A stretch of 64,000 nt of DNA from Vibrio penaeicida (GTDB lineage Bacteria; Pseudomonadota; Gammaproteobacteria; Enterobacterales; Vibrionaceae): contig NZ_AP025144.1 of NCBI RefSeq assembly GCF_019977755.1, positions 2,294,001 through 2,358,000 of the forward strand. The letters are read 5' to 3'. The position numbers and the translations under genes were made by a program. The notes beneath the pieces are model-generated. The model was not told the DNA's origin and searched no databases. It saw only the letters and a list, made by a program, of their open reading frames with translations. Below, one piece after another: positions 52,106-61,449 of the stretch. Every line of letters begins with the position of its first letter. The stretch's first letter is position 1.

Positions 52106-54100
52106 TTAGTTTTTCCGAGTCTTATCCATTCCCACGGCATCCCATACCAGCTCTGCCAAATCCTGAACAACGATTTGCTCTTCCACACCCAATGCCTGAA
52201 CCGCTGCGCTGTACATCACCACGTCTTTCGGGCAGGACACCACAAACCTGTTCACCTTCCCAAGGGACAGGGCTTCGCGAATTCGATTTTCACTGGGTCG
52301 CTCTTTGAAATGGGTATCGTCCATAAAAATTCGCCCACCGCCGGCACCGCAGCAAAAGCTGTTTTCTCGATTTCTCGGCATTTCGTGGAGTTCATGCCCC
52401 AGTGCCTGAATCAATGTTCTCGGTACATCAAACCCATCGTTATACCGACCGAGATAACAAGGGTCGTGATATGTCACCTGATGTGAGGCACTTTTATCGA
52501 CGGTCAATTTCCCTTGCTGAATCAGCTCCAGCAACAGCTCGGAATAATGGAGCACATCGTAATTCGCGCCCAAAGCAGGATACTCCGACTTTAATGCATT
52601 CAGGCTGTGTGGGTCGGTTGTCATAATTCGATTGAACTCGCACGCTTCTAATTGGGCGATGTTGTGCTGTGCCAACAATTCAAATAAGCCTTCGTCGCCT
52701 GCTCGTCGAACGTCGTTTCCGCTGTTTCGTTCTCCGTCGTACAGAATGCCGACATCAACACCCGCCTGTTGCAGCAGCTGTGCAACCAGTAAAGACAATT
52801 TCTGTGCTCTTGCATCGAAGCTGGCAAAGTCGCCAACAAACCAGAGAATGTCGACAGGTTCCTTACGGGCGTCCTTGAGTTTCGGCTTCAACCCCTTAGT
52901 CCAGCGGGCTCGCTGCTTCGCTGGCTTTCCAAACGAATTCCCGTGAGATTGAAAACTGGTGAGAGACGTTTGCAGCATGGGCTCTACGTCCCCGGCTTCT
53001 ACCATGGTGCGACGCAACGACACGATTTTCGGCACATGTTCAATTCTTACTGGGCACGCCTGCATGCACGCCCGACATGTGGTGCAAGACCACAGGGTTT
53101 CTGTCGCAATAACTCCGCCAACAATTGGTACATTCGCTTCTGGTTGGGAGTTAGCTTTAAGCATCCCTTCGCGTAGATCCATAATCAGCGTTTTGGGGCT
53201 TAATGAAGAACCCGCCGCATGGGCGGGACATACCGCCTGACACCGACCACACTCGGTACACGACAAAGTATCGAGCAAATCTTTCCATGAAAAATCATCA
53301 AACGTCTCAACGACCGACACACCACTTGCCGCGTCTTGGCTGGAATCCGGTGAACGCAGTTGCCCTTTGGGTTCAAGGGGTCGGAAGAAAATGTTGGGCC
53401 CTGCGGTAAACATGTGGCGATGCTTTGAACCGGGTATGTAAATCAGAAAGCCCAAGATCACCAGAATATGTAGCCAATAGAAAATCCCAGTGGCGACGTT
53501 GCCTGCTTCAGGCGTCATTCCCAGTGTCCGCATACCGTTAGCCAGCATGCTTGATATGGGTCGAAAGTCGTGACTGGGGAGTTGTGAAGCCACAATGGAA
53601 GCAGAAAACTCCAGAATCATGGTGAATACAATCCCGAGCACCAGACAGTAAATGATCACCGCATCTTTTTGGTTTGAACCTTCAAACCGCGCGGGTTTTA
53701 GAATCAATCGCTGCCATGCTGCCAGACCGACACCGATGACTATGATGACAGTAAACAATTCCTGAAGCAGAGCAATCCACGTCTCGCCACCATAAGCAAC
53801 CAGGCTGAAACCAGGAAACAATCCCGAGCCAAACGCCTGAACTATCGCGGTAAAAAGTACGATAAAGCTGCTGAATATCATCAAATGCAACACGCCTGAA
53901 TAGCGGATTTTTAGAAGGCGTTTGTGCATTCCTACGTCCCCAAACACGCCTTTCAACCGCTCACTCATGTGGTCAAATCGTTCTATCGATCTGGCCTTTT
54001 TTAGCGGTTTGAGTCTTTGCCAAAAACGCCAAAACGTAATGGCAAACGCCAGAAGCGTGATAACCCAAAGGAGAAGTGATTGCATTGATGACATGACCAT
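52106..54100 (-). CDS. Membrane Fe-S oxidoreductase (EtfD/HdrD-like ETF:quinone reductase)
   Basis: The 664-aa protein has an N-terminal integral domain of about six helices (nitrate-reductase-gamma-like, about 1-240). Two [4Fe-4S] motifs follow, CTECGRCQAVCP (about 290) and CTTCRACMQACP (about 345). The C-terminal cysteine-rich CCG domain shows YHDPCYLGR and SFCCGAGGG. This is the architecture of EtfD-type proteins that pass electrons from ETF to quinones. It directly follows etfA, with the stop and start overlapping (TAATG). ATG 54094 has better-spaced GGGGAG, so the start is uncertain by two codons. Confidence 0.88.
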   Translation of the reverse strand: MVMSSMQSLLLWVITLLAFAITFWRFWQRLKPLKKARSIERFDHMSERLKGVFGDVGMHKRLLKIRYSGVLHLMIFSSFIVLFTAIVQAFGSGLFPGFSLVAYGGETWIALLQELFTVIIVIGVGLAAWQRLILKPARFEGSNQKDAVIIYCLVLGIVFTMILEFSASIVASQLPSHDFRPISSMLANGMRTLGMTPEAGNVATGIFYWLHILVILGFLIYIPGSKHRHMFTAGPNIFFRPLEPKGQLRSPDSSQDAASGVSVVETFDDFSWKDLLDTLSCTECGRCQAVCPAHAAGSSLSPKTLIMDLREGMLKANSQPEANVPIVGGVIATETLWSCTTCRACMQACPVRIEHVPKIVSLRRTMVEAGDVEPMLQTSLTSFQSHGNSFGKPAKQRARWTKGLKPKLKDARKEPVDILWFVGDFASFDARAQKLSLLVAQLLQQAGVDVGILYDGERNSGNDVRRAGDEGLFELLAQHNIAQLEACEFNRIMTTDPHSLNALKSEYPALGANYDVLHYSELLLELIQQGKLTVDKSASHQVTYHDPCYLGRYNDGFDVPRTLIQALGHELHEMPRNRENSFCCGAGGGRIFMDDTHFKERPSENRIREALSLGKVNRFVVSCPKDVVMYSAAVQALGVEEQIVVQDLAELVWDAVGMDKTRKN

Positions 54101-55056
54101 TACTCCCCAGCTTTGATTCGCTCGGTTAGCGCTGGCAGAACATTAAACATGTCGCACACCGCTCCATAATGGGCTTTATTAAAAATGGGCGCTTGTTCAT
54201 CCGAATTTAATGCGATGATCAAGTCCGATTCCTGCATACCTTCAAGATGCTCCGGAGCACCAGACACACCGGCCATCAAGTAAAGTTTCGGTTTTACTTT
54301 TGTTCCCGATTTCCCAACCTGATGCGCTTTGGGCAGCCAGCCCGCATCGATAACGGGGCGCGATCCACCGACCTCGGCTTCCAAAGCTTCCGCCAGCGCT
54401 TCCACAACGGGGAGTTTTTCCTTTCCACCCAAAGCGCGACCTACACAGACAATTCGATCCGCTTTCGTCAGATCAACGCCATCACTGTCCGGTTCAAGCA
54501 TTCCTACAAACTCAATACCTGAGTTTCCTAATCCGGCAACATCGAAAGAGACAATTTCTGGTGTTGGACCTGCTTCCATCTCATATTTAACCGCTCCGGG
54601 CATAACGGTCACAACAGCAGGCAGCGAGACATGGTTTCGAGCAAGCACTTTGCCGCCATAAACCTGAGAAGTTACCGACAGCGCGTCGCCATCAATCGCC
54701 ATTTCAAGGGCGTAAGCGACCAAAGGAATGGACTGCGCATGCGCAACGCCACCTGCCAAATCAACACCAGCGGTGCTGTAACTCAAGAGGACGAGGTCAG
54801 GTTGAACATGCTCTACTGCCTGATTCAGGCACACCATCACCTCACCGGACAAATAGTTGCCAAACAGTTCATGCTCTACAGCCAACAGCTGCGATACAGC
54901 AGGAAGCTGTGATGCAATGCGACTGGCGGCTTCCCTATCCTGCACGCACACCAACGCAGTGACTTCAAGGTTTAGATTGGACGCCATTTGAATCAGCTCC
55001 AATGAGGAGTCCGAAACCTTCCCCGAATCATGTTCGATTAGAATTAAACTCTGCAT
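54100..55056 (-). CDS. etfA: Electron transfer flavoprotein alpha subunit
   Basis: The 318-aa protein has an N-terminal AANH-like domain and a C-terminal FAD-binding domain with GKSGTKVKPKLYLMAGVSGA, HLEGMQESDLIIALNSDEQAPIF (about 285-307), the ETF-alpha signature. It carries electrons from flavin dehydrogenases, such as acyl-CoA dehydrogenases, to the EtfD-like protein encoded next. Stop and start overlap with etfB. Confidence 0.92.
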   Translation of the reverse strand: MQSLILIEHDSGKVSDSSLELIQMASNLNLEVTALVCVQDREAASRIASQLPAVSQLLAVEHELFGNYLSGEVMVCLNQAVEHVQPDLVLLSYSTAGVDLAGGVAHAQSIPLVAYALEMAIDGDALSVTSQVYGGKVLARNHVSLPAVVTVMPGAVKYEMEAGPTPEIVSFDVAGLGNSGIEFVGMLEPDSDGVDLTKADRIVCVGRALGGKEKLPVVEALAEALEAEVGGSRPVIDAGWLPKAHQVGKSGTKVKPKLYLMAGVSGAPEHLEGMQESDLIIALNSDEQAPIFNKAHYGAVCDMFNVLPALTERIKAGE

Positions 55057-55823
55057 CAGACAAATCCTTTTTCCTTCAACAGTTGATAGAGCTGATCTGA
55101 GATCTCATCAGGCTCTCCTTCCAGCATCTCTGCGCCATCTTCTAGATCTGGCAGTGCGAGCTGTGCATCTTCAGAGACATCATCAGGAAGATACAAATCC
55201 AGATCCAAATCAGGTACTTCGACTTTGAGTAATTCTCTCAGGCGGCTTCCTGAAACAAACCTCGGAGGTTGAGTAGCTGCCTGAACCCCAATAACCGCAG
55301 GGGTAGTCAGGCTAAGAAGTGCCGCACGACCACCTGAATATTCCTGTCGGACAATGACGTTGTTTTCGTCGATACGAACATCAGAAACCGCACTGACCTG
55401 AGACCACCCCAAGTGCGCCGCCAAATGTGGAGCGAGTTCGCCGTACACATCGTCCGTGGAAAGCACCCCTACCATGACAACATCTGGCTTTATTTCCTGA
55501 ATGGCTTCCGCGTAGGCAGAAGCCACTCGCTGTGATGAACGACTCTCTTCTTCTTCAATATCCACGGGAATGTGGTAGACGGCATCTGCATCTCTTGCCA
55601 ATGCTGTTTTGAGCATTCGGTTACTGCCTTCATCTTCCAGTGCAATGGCGGTTACATGAGCGCCATAGGACTCCTTGAGCAGGACAGCCTGTTCAAGTGC
55701 CTGATCATCGAATGGGTTTAAATCCAATCCGATCCACTCTCTATCAATGTCACGCTCATCCTCAGTCAGTTCGATTTCTTCCGAAAGGACTGGGTTGAGC
55801 CTTAAAATGACTGCAATTTTCAT
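55056..55823 (-). CDS. etfB: Electron transfer flavoprotein beta subunit
   Basis: The 255-aa protein belongs to the AANH-fold ETF beta family: GLDLNPFDDQALEQAVLLKE (about 32), VLSTDDVYGELAPHLAAHLG and QEYSGGRAALLSLTTPAVIGVQ. It binds AMP and contacts partner dehydrogenases. GGAGG four bases upstream favours the ATG at 55823, which touches the stop of the preceding gene. It is likely a pathway-specific ETF, separate from the housekeeping one. Confidence 0.9.
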   Translation of the reverse strand: MKIAVILRLNPVLSEEIELTEDERDIDREWIGLDLNPFDDQALEQAVLLKESYGAHVTAIALEDEGSNRMLKTALARDADAVYHIPVDIEEEESRSSQRVASAYAEAIQEIKPDVVMVGVLSTDDVYGELAPHLAAHLGWSQVSAVSDVRIDENNVIVRQEYSGGRAALLSLTTPAVIGVQAATQPPRFVSGSRLRELLKVEVPDLDLDLYLPDDVSEDAQLALPDLEDGAEMLEGEPDEISDQLYQLLKEKGFV

Positions 55824-56275
55824 CATTCCTCCTTCTGAGTCTCGACTGAAGGTGTTGGTCGATAAATGGAACCGCGTCTTGCCACTCGGGCCAGCATGCC
55901 GTTGGTCATGTACTCTGGCGTTTCATAGGGGTCATAAGGTGCTGGCTCCTGTCCGGGATAGCCGATGACTTCTCTGACTTGCTCCGATAACAGATAACCA
56001 CCAGAAACGACATTGGTTATGGCATCAAAGGCGCGTCGGTCTTCAACGCACAGCGCATTCATCGCTTCAGAAATGTCTTTTCCATCCACAAAATGAACGC
56101 CACGCATAAAATCCGGAACGAGGTCGGGTCGAACAGAGAACACCTTATCGAGTATCTCCTTGTGAACGCCTACATCGGACGCCGCAGGTTTTTCACCGTA
56201 TTCAGGGATCAGAAAATCTGCGATTTTGGCGATGGTCTGCCGGATTTCTTCAGTCAGTTGATTTGCTCCAGACAT
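55823..56275 (-). CDS. Small partner subunit of GMC oxidoreductase (gluconate-2-DH subunit 3-like)
   Basis: The 150-aa protein begins directly at the GMC stop (TAATG overlap). Features are an N-terminal helix, IADFLIPEYGEKPAASD, DRRAFDAITNVVSGGYL and a proline-rich tail (PAPYDPYETPEYM). The IADFLIPxxxxxPGA-like and ITxxVxxGYY-like segments resemble the gluconate 2-dehydrogenase subunit 3 family, but no twin-arginine signal is present. It probably forms a complex with the GMC enzyme and may guide or stabilise it. Confidence 0.75.
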   Translation of the reverse strand: MSGANQLTEEIRQTIAKIADFLIPEYGEKPAASDVGVHKEILDKVFSVRPDLVPDFMRGVHFVDGKDISEAMNALCVEDRRAFDAITNVVSGGYLLSEQVREVIGYPGQEPAPYDPYETPEYMTNGMLARVARRGSIYRPTPSVETQKEE

Positions 56276-57924
56276 TATGAAACCTCCACATTTCTTGCTT
56301 CACGGATAATATGCATGGTCTGACGGTGGGCTACCGCCATAATGGTTGCTGTTGGGTTAACTCCCCCAGATGTTGGGAAAGTACTGCCATCAAAGATGAA
56401 TAGGTTTGGCACATCATGAGCCTGCCCCCACTGATTCACGACGGCATTTTCTCGCTCGTTCCCCATTTTTGCGGTACCCAATAGATGCCAGCCAGATTCG
56501 CGCATTTGCGGACACACCTGCGTTTCAATGGCGCCTGCCGCCACAAGAGCCTCTTCGGCTCGTGCGTTGTGAAAATCCAGCAGTTTCCTTGAGTTATCCG
56601 ATGTTTTGTACACAAGTTTTGGCGCTGGAATACCGTCGGAGTCTGTCAAATCACTATCAAGGGTGACCTGATTGGACTCTTCTGGGAGATCTTCACCGAT
56701 AATGGCGTACAATCCTGTTCGTCCAAATCGACGTTCGATCATGTCGTGCCAATTGTTACCCCAAGCGTCTTCCACTTTTCCGCCATCTTTAAAGACTTCA
56801 GATCCAACAAAGCCTTTAGCACTCAATGGACCGCCACCGGACATGCCACCCCATTTAGCACCACGGACAAAGCCGCGGCTCTCATCGGTTTCATAGAATT
56901 CGAACGAATCGATCAACATACCGGATGGTCCTTGCCAGCTTTGCAAGTCATCAGGGAAATGCCCCATGACCAGTCCGAATGGGTGCATCATTAGGCGTTT
57001 GCCCACCAGACCTGAATTGTTGGCTAAACCGTTAGGGAATGTTTTGGATTTTGAATTGAGCAGAATGCGCGGCGTACCAATGGTGTTGGCGCATAGGATC
57101 ACGACTTTTCCTCGCTGACGACGCTCACGGCCATTCTTGTCGATGTAAATGGCACCAGTGACGCGCTGTTTGTAATCGTCGTACTCGATTTCACGCACAC
57201 GTGCGCCAGAGATGAGTTTCAGCCCACCTCTTATCGCTTCTGGGAAAAGTGCAAGATCCGGCGACCATTTCGCTTTTTCGTTACAGCCGAACATGCAGGT
57301 CCCGCGTCTTGCACAAGGATTAAGCCCATTGTAAGGCACCGACGGAATCGCATTGGAACCCGGCCACCAATGCCAGCCAAGCTTGTCCAAGCCTTGCGCT
57401 AATCGATTTCCGACTTTGCCAATAGGTATGTTGGGTGTCGGATAGCCAGACTGAGGAGGATACGCAGGGTTGCCTCCTGTTCCAGACAAGCCAACATCAT
57501 GTTCAACAGCAAGCAAGTGCGGCAGCAAGTCTTCGTAGCTGAATGGCCAATCATCAGCAACACCATCTAATGTTCGTACTTTGAAATCAGATGGAAGAAA
57601 AGGCACCCAGTGTCCGGCCCAAATGGTTCCGCTTCCGCCCACTGCCGATGCCATCAAAGGTTCGATATCACTTTCTGTTGTATTGATTGGGTAATCGCGT
57701 TCGCGATCACGAACATTGGGAGCGGGATGCCACTGCTTACCACCCGCCAGCTCAAATTCCGGTTTATCGCCAGGGTAGTCACCAGGGTCAACCCAGTCTC
57801 CCTGTTCCAAAGTAACAACAGACATCCCTGCTTTGACTAGGTATCTTGCTGCCACAGAACCAGACGGTCCGGAGCCGATAATGACTACATCAGCGATTTC
57901 AGATTCTTTGACTCGTTTGCTCAT
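56275..57924 (-). CDS. GMC-family FAD-dependent oxidoreductase
   Basis: The 549-aa flavoprotein has N-terminal ADVVIIGSGPSGSVAARYL (about 11-29), the ADP-binding motif of FAD. GGSGTIWAGHWV is the flavin-attachment/GMC region. The C-terminal GWHLLGTAKMG holds the catalytic His, and GGVNPTATIMAVAHR is typical. A Cys-rich CARRGTCMFGCNEKAKW (about 203-219) resembles that of membrane-bound sorbitol, gluconate and alcohol dehydrogenases. It oxidises an alcohol; electrons may pass to the adjacent ETF/EtfD module (inference). No signal peptide, so cytoplasmic. Confidence 0.9.
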   Translation of the reverse strand: MSKRVKESEIADVVIIGSGPSGSVAARYLVKAGMSVVTLEQGDWVDPGDYPGDKPEFELAGGKQWHPAPNVRDRERDYPINTTESDIEPLMASAVGGSGTIWAGHWVPFLPSDFKVRTLDGVADDWPFSYEDLLPHLLAVEHDVGLSGTGGNPAYPPQSGYPTPNIPIGKVGNRLAQGLDKLGWHWWPGSNAIPSVPYNGLNPCARRGTCMFGCNEKAKWSPDLALFPEAIRGGLKLISGARVREIEYDDYKQRVTGAIYIDKNGRERRQRGKVVILCANTIGTPRILLNSKSKTFPNGLANNSGLVGKRLMMHPFGLVMGHFPDDLQSWQGPSGMLIDSFEFYETDESRGFVRGAKWGGMSGGGPLSAKGFVGSEVFKDGGKVEDAWGNNWHDMIERRFGRTGLYAIIGEDLPEESNQVTLDSDLTDSDGIPAPKLVYKTSDNSRKLLDFHNARAEEALVAAGAIETQVCPQMRESGWHLLGTAKMGNERENAVVNQWGQAHDVPNLFIFDGSTFPTSGGVNPTATIMAVAHRQTMHIIREARNVEVS

Positions 57925-58061
57925 GTCTTACCATCCTTACAGTGTTCAGCAGAGGCAGTATTTCGGAACCGCGCTGTGCCGTTCTATGCGTTATTGATGT
58001 GTTATCTTTAATCCATTGCGTATATTTCTAACTTGTTATTTTTATTTGTATTTTTCTTTTC

Positions 58062-58862
58062 TTAATGTGCTTCTTCAGGTGCACTACCTTCGCTCTGTTG
58101 TCCTAAATAGATTTGATGTAGATCGTCCCTTTGCGCGAGATCCTGAGCGCTTCCTGAAAGCACTACTTTTCCGCTGTCTATCACGTAGGCGCGGTTCGCG
58201 TATTTAAGGGACTGGCGTATATTCTGTTCCGCTACAAGAAAAGACATTCCCTCCTCCTTATTGAGTGAGGCAATGATCGAGAAGATTTCCTGAACCAAAA
58301 TCGGTGCTAACCCCATAGAGGGCTCATCAAGCAGCACCAAATCTGGGCGAGTAAGCAGTGCTCTGCCTATGGCTAACATTTGCTGTTCGCCTCCAGAACA
58401 CATACCGGCCTGAGTAGCACGTTTCTCTTTGAGCCTTGGAAACCAGCGATACACACGCTCCAGATCCGTTTTCACTTGCTGGTTCGATAGCTTGTGTAGA
58501 AAGGTGCCGCTTTTCAGGTTTTCTTCGACCGTTAGACGCGAGAAGACATGTCTTCCTTCAAGTACGTGAACAATATTGCGATGCGCCAACCGATGAGCAG
58601 CAACACCGATATTGCTTTCACCTTTAAAATGGATACGTCCTTTGCTGACTTTTGCTCGGTCTGCGTGTACTAACCCAGATATCGCTTTTAATGTCGTGCT
58701 TTTCCCTGCTCCGTTTACACCTAAAACAGTCACAATTTCGCCGCGATTCACGGTAAGGGAGACATCCGAAACAGCGAGTACAGATTCGTCATAAATGACT
58801 TCAATCTGGTCTACCACAAGCAGCTCTTTGCTCGCTTCATTTCCATTCTGTTGACGATTCAT
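58062..58862 (-). CDS. LIV-type ABC transporter ATPase (LivF-like)
   Basis: The 266-aa protein has Walker A LGVNGAGKSTT (about 50), the signature CSGGEQQMLAIGRALL (about 155) and Walker B LVLLDEPSMGLAP. The CSGGEQQ form and the EGRHVF segment are typical of LivF. It is one of two ATPases; the other is encoded at 62389. It is the most downstream transporter gene, 137 bp before the GMC gene. Confidence 0.92.
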   Translation of the reverse strand: MNRQQNGNEASKELLVVDQIEVIYDESVLAVSDVSLTVNRGEIVTVLGVNGAGKSTTLKAISGLVHADRAKVSKGRIHFKGESNIGVAAHRLAHRNIVHVLEGRHVFSRLTVEENLKSGTFLHKLSNQQVKTDLERVYRWFPRLKEKRATQAGMCSGGEQQMLAIGRALLTRPDLVLLDEPSMGLAPILVQEIFSIIASLNKEEGMSFLVAEQNIRQSLKYANRAYVIDSGKVVLSGSAQDLAQRDDLHQIYLGQQSEGSAPEEAH

Positions 58863-58960
58863 GCATCCTCCCTAAATCCTCGGTTCAGCTTGTCTAACAG
58901 GTTCAACCTAGCCCATCGGAGCTTTGGGCAAGCCAAATGGCTCACCCACACTCCTAAACC

Positions 58961-60298
58961 TCATGGGTTGTTTGGGTCCCTAGGTGTGATTCCTTGCTCC
59001 TTCGCAAACGCTGCAGATTTCTCTGCAATAAGAGGAGCAATAAGAGATTGGTCTCCCTTAATCCAGTCGGTGATAAGCTTAAAGCTCGTGCCATCCCATT
59101 CCTGAATACGCGCGGCGCCACCACCTTCGTGATCACTAGGCGTAACTTTCAACTCTTGAAGCAGACCAACCATGCCAAGCTCTTTAAGACGCTGGTTGTC
59201 TATTTCCATATTTTCGAGCCCCCAGCGCATCTCCTCACCATTGATTGGGCGATTTCCGAATTTGGTCATAGCGGTTCGCATCCCTTCTACTGCCAGCGCT
59301 GCATTCACCATACCGATGTTGTAATACACGGTGCCGAACCCGCGGAGGTCTTTGAGATCCGTTTTACCAGTGTTGATGATTTCTTTACGAAGACGCTTAT
59401 GGATGTCAAAATCCGTACCGCCCGGATAAGGTGCCAGAGCTTTGTAGCCAATCGCGGCAGCGCCGGCCGGAATCATGTCGGTTTCAGAGCCAGCCCAAAC
59501 GTCACCAATCATCTTATTGATATCAATACCGAATCGCTTAGCCGTTTTAATACCGACTGGCGTCATTACACCCCAAGTTCGAAGTACTACCCAGTCCGGG
59601 CGAATACCGCGAACCTGACGCCATATTGCAGACTGTTCACTGCCGGGGTGTGCGACTGGGATCTGAATGTTTTCAAACCCGTATTTTTCAGCCAGTTTCA
59701 CCATGATGGGTTGAGACGAACGTCCGTACCCTGAGTCGTGATAAACGGTAACGATCTTTTTGCCTTTTAGAGCCTCAAACCCACCCTCTTGCTGAGCAAT
59801 GTACGACATCGCCACATAACCTTGTGAGTAGTAGGTAAACAGCAACGGAAACTCGTACGGGAAAACTAAGCCGTTCAACGATTCTGGTCGCCCACCTGCA
59901 GGGTCAATCAATGGGATTTTGTCTTTTCTGGCGCGCTCACCAAGTGCATAGGTCGCAGGCGTAGAATGGGTCATAAAGAACGGTGTTGGCGACCCGCCCT
60001 TGCCATCTTTTATCCGCTCGTATACTTCAACTGCGCGATCGGGGCTGTATTCTGTCTCAAACTCTTCGACGTTCAGCTTCACTCCATTTATGCCACCTTC
60101 CACTTCATTGATGTATGTGAAGTAGTCGATCTCCCCTGCAAACCAAGGGGCGCCACTTGAGGCATAGGGACCGACTCGATAAGTCGGGAGTGGTATAAAT
60201 TGGTCTGCTGCATTCGCAACCGAAGACACAACGGGTGCAAGCAACGAAGACAACGCAATAACGGTGACGCAAAGACTCCGTGAAATGTAGTTTTTCAT
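58961..60298 (-). CDS. Periplasmic substrate-binding protein of LIV-type transporter
   Basis: The 445-aa protein has a signal peptide (about 1-31, ending SSVANA). The mature Peripla_BP_6-like start is QFIPLPTYRVGPYASSGAPW, then GGINGVKLNVEEFETEYSPDRAVEVYERI. It is longer than amino-acid LivJ/LivK, and I associate this subfamily with operons for hydrophobic or aromatic acids, not leucine (from family knowledge). The ligand is not identifiable. ATG at 60298 or 60301. Confidence 0.88.
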   Translation of the reverse strand: MKNYISRSLCVTVIALSSLLAPVVSSVANAADQFIPLPTYRVGPYASSGAPWFAGEIDYFTYINEVEGGINGVKLNVEEFETEYSPDRAVEVYERIKDGKGGSPTPFFMTHSTPATYALGERARKDKIPLIDPAGGRPESLNGLVFPYEFPLLFTYYSQGYVAMSYIAQQEGGFEALKGKKIVTVYHDSGYGRSSQPIMVKLAEKYGFENIQIPVAHPGSEQSAIWRQVRGIRPDWVVLRTWGVMTPVGIKTAKRFGIDINKMIGDVWAGSETDMIPAGAAAIGYKALAPYPGGTDFDIHKRLRKEIINTGKTDLKDLRGFGTVYYNIGMVNAALAVEGMRTAMTKFGNRPINGEEMRWGLENMEIDNQRLKELGMVGLLQELKVTPSDHEGGGAARIQEWDGTSFKLITDWIKGDQSLIAPLIAEKSAAFAKEQGITPRDPNNP

Positions 60299-60379
60299 CA
60301 TGTGCTTCCTTGTTGATGGTAGCCGAATCCGCGGCTACTCAGTCTTTATGAAAAGAAATACTTAATCTTTCCGTTCTGC

Positions 60380-61447
60380 TTAGATTCGGAGTGGCCAGTT
60401 CCTTATGCGTGCTGCCAAGTTACTGACCATTCGAGTAATTCCTTCTGGCTCCTTAATCAAAAACCAGATGATGAGTACACCAAATATAACTTTGTTGAGG
60501 TTGGACAAAATGCCTGGGTCGATACTGCCGCCAAGAAAGGTTTTCACGAAATAATCAATGGAGATAGGCATTAAGAAGATAAATGCAGCGCCAATGTAGC
60601 AACCTCGAATTGAGCCCATACCACCGATAATGATGATGAACAAAATCTGGAATGATCGCTCAATCTGGAAACTCAACGTACTGGCCGTTCCAAGAAAAAC
60701 AAATGCCCACAAAGCGCCAGCGATACCAAGATAAAAACCACTAACTGCAAACGCTAACGTTTTGTATTTTCTGGCGTTGATGCCAATCACTCCGGCGGCG
60801 GTGTCCATATCCCGTATCGACATCCAATTTCTTCCAACGGGGCTTTTTACCAAGTTGCACGCCACCCAAGTGAGACCGAAGATAACGAGAATGGAGAAGT
60901 AATAGCGAACCGTTGAAGAGTCGTTAATATCAAGTCCAAACAATTCCATTGGTGGTAAAGAGATGGTCGGGACAGCACCAAAGTTGTAGAACCACGCAAC
61001 CTGAGTAAATAGCCACTCTATAAAAAACTGAAGCGTGAGGCTTGTAACCATCACGTAGAAGCCTTTCAACCTTGAACTCGGTAAACCAAACAAAAAACCG
61101 ACGATCGCAGCAACCACCCCACCCAGTAAAATGGTCAAAGGCAAAAACTGAATATTCCCGTGTACCGCAAAGGCATAGGTCGCGTAAGCACCGACGGCCA
61201 TGAAGCCACCTGCACCTAGCGATACTTGCCCCGTGTAACCTGTTAGTAAGTTCAGCCCTATTCCAGCCAGAGCCAGAATCAATACTGGCAGTAATACTGC
61301 GGAGACCCAATATTCCGACATCACCATTGGAAACAGAATGGCAAGCCCCATGAATAGGACAAGTGACAGCCTATTTTGAGGTCTTTTGAACGTACTCGAA
61401 GGCAAAAATTTACTGGCAACTTGTGCGTGCGTATCCATGCTCAACAT
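60380..61447 (-). CDS. LIV-type ABC permease (LivM-like)
   Basis: The protein of about 355 aa has roughly ten membrane helices. LLTGYTGQVSLGAGGFMAVGAYATY (about 65-90) and IGGMGSIRGCYIGAAFIF (late loop) are LivM signatures. Its start is uncertain: a GTG at 61453 overlaps the LivH stop by four bases, while ATG 61447 has AGAGGG seven bases upstream and is chosen. Confidence 0.9.
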   Translation of the reverse strand: MLSMDTHAQVASKFLPSSTFKRPQNRLSLVLFMGLAILFPMVMSEYWVSAVLLPVLILALAGIGLNLLTGYTGQVSLGAGGFMAVGAYATYAFAVHGNIQFLPLTILLGGVVAAIVGFLFGLPSSRLKGFYVMVTSLTLQFFIEWLFTQVAWFYNFGAVPTISLPPMELFGLDINDSSTVRYYFSILVIFGLTWVACNLVKSPVGRNWMSIRDMDTAAGVIGINARKYKTLAFAVSGFYLGIAGALWAFVFLGTASTLSFQIERSFQILFIIIIGGMGSIRGCYIGAAFIFLMPISIDYFVKTFLGGSIDPGILSNLNKVIFGVLIIWFLIKEPEGITRMVSNLAARIRNWPLRI

Positions 61448-61449
61448 TT

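Noticed and set aside
58994..59734. 246-codon plus-strand ORF opposite the LIV binding-protein gene
   Set aside because: Antisense shadow of a clear coding gene with no recognisable motif.
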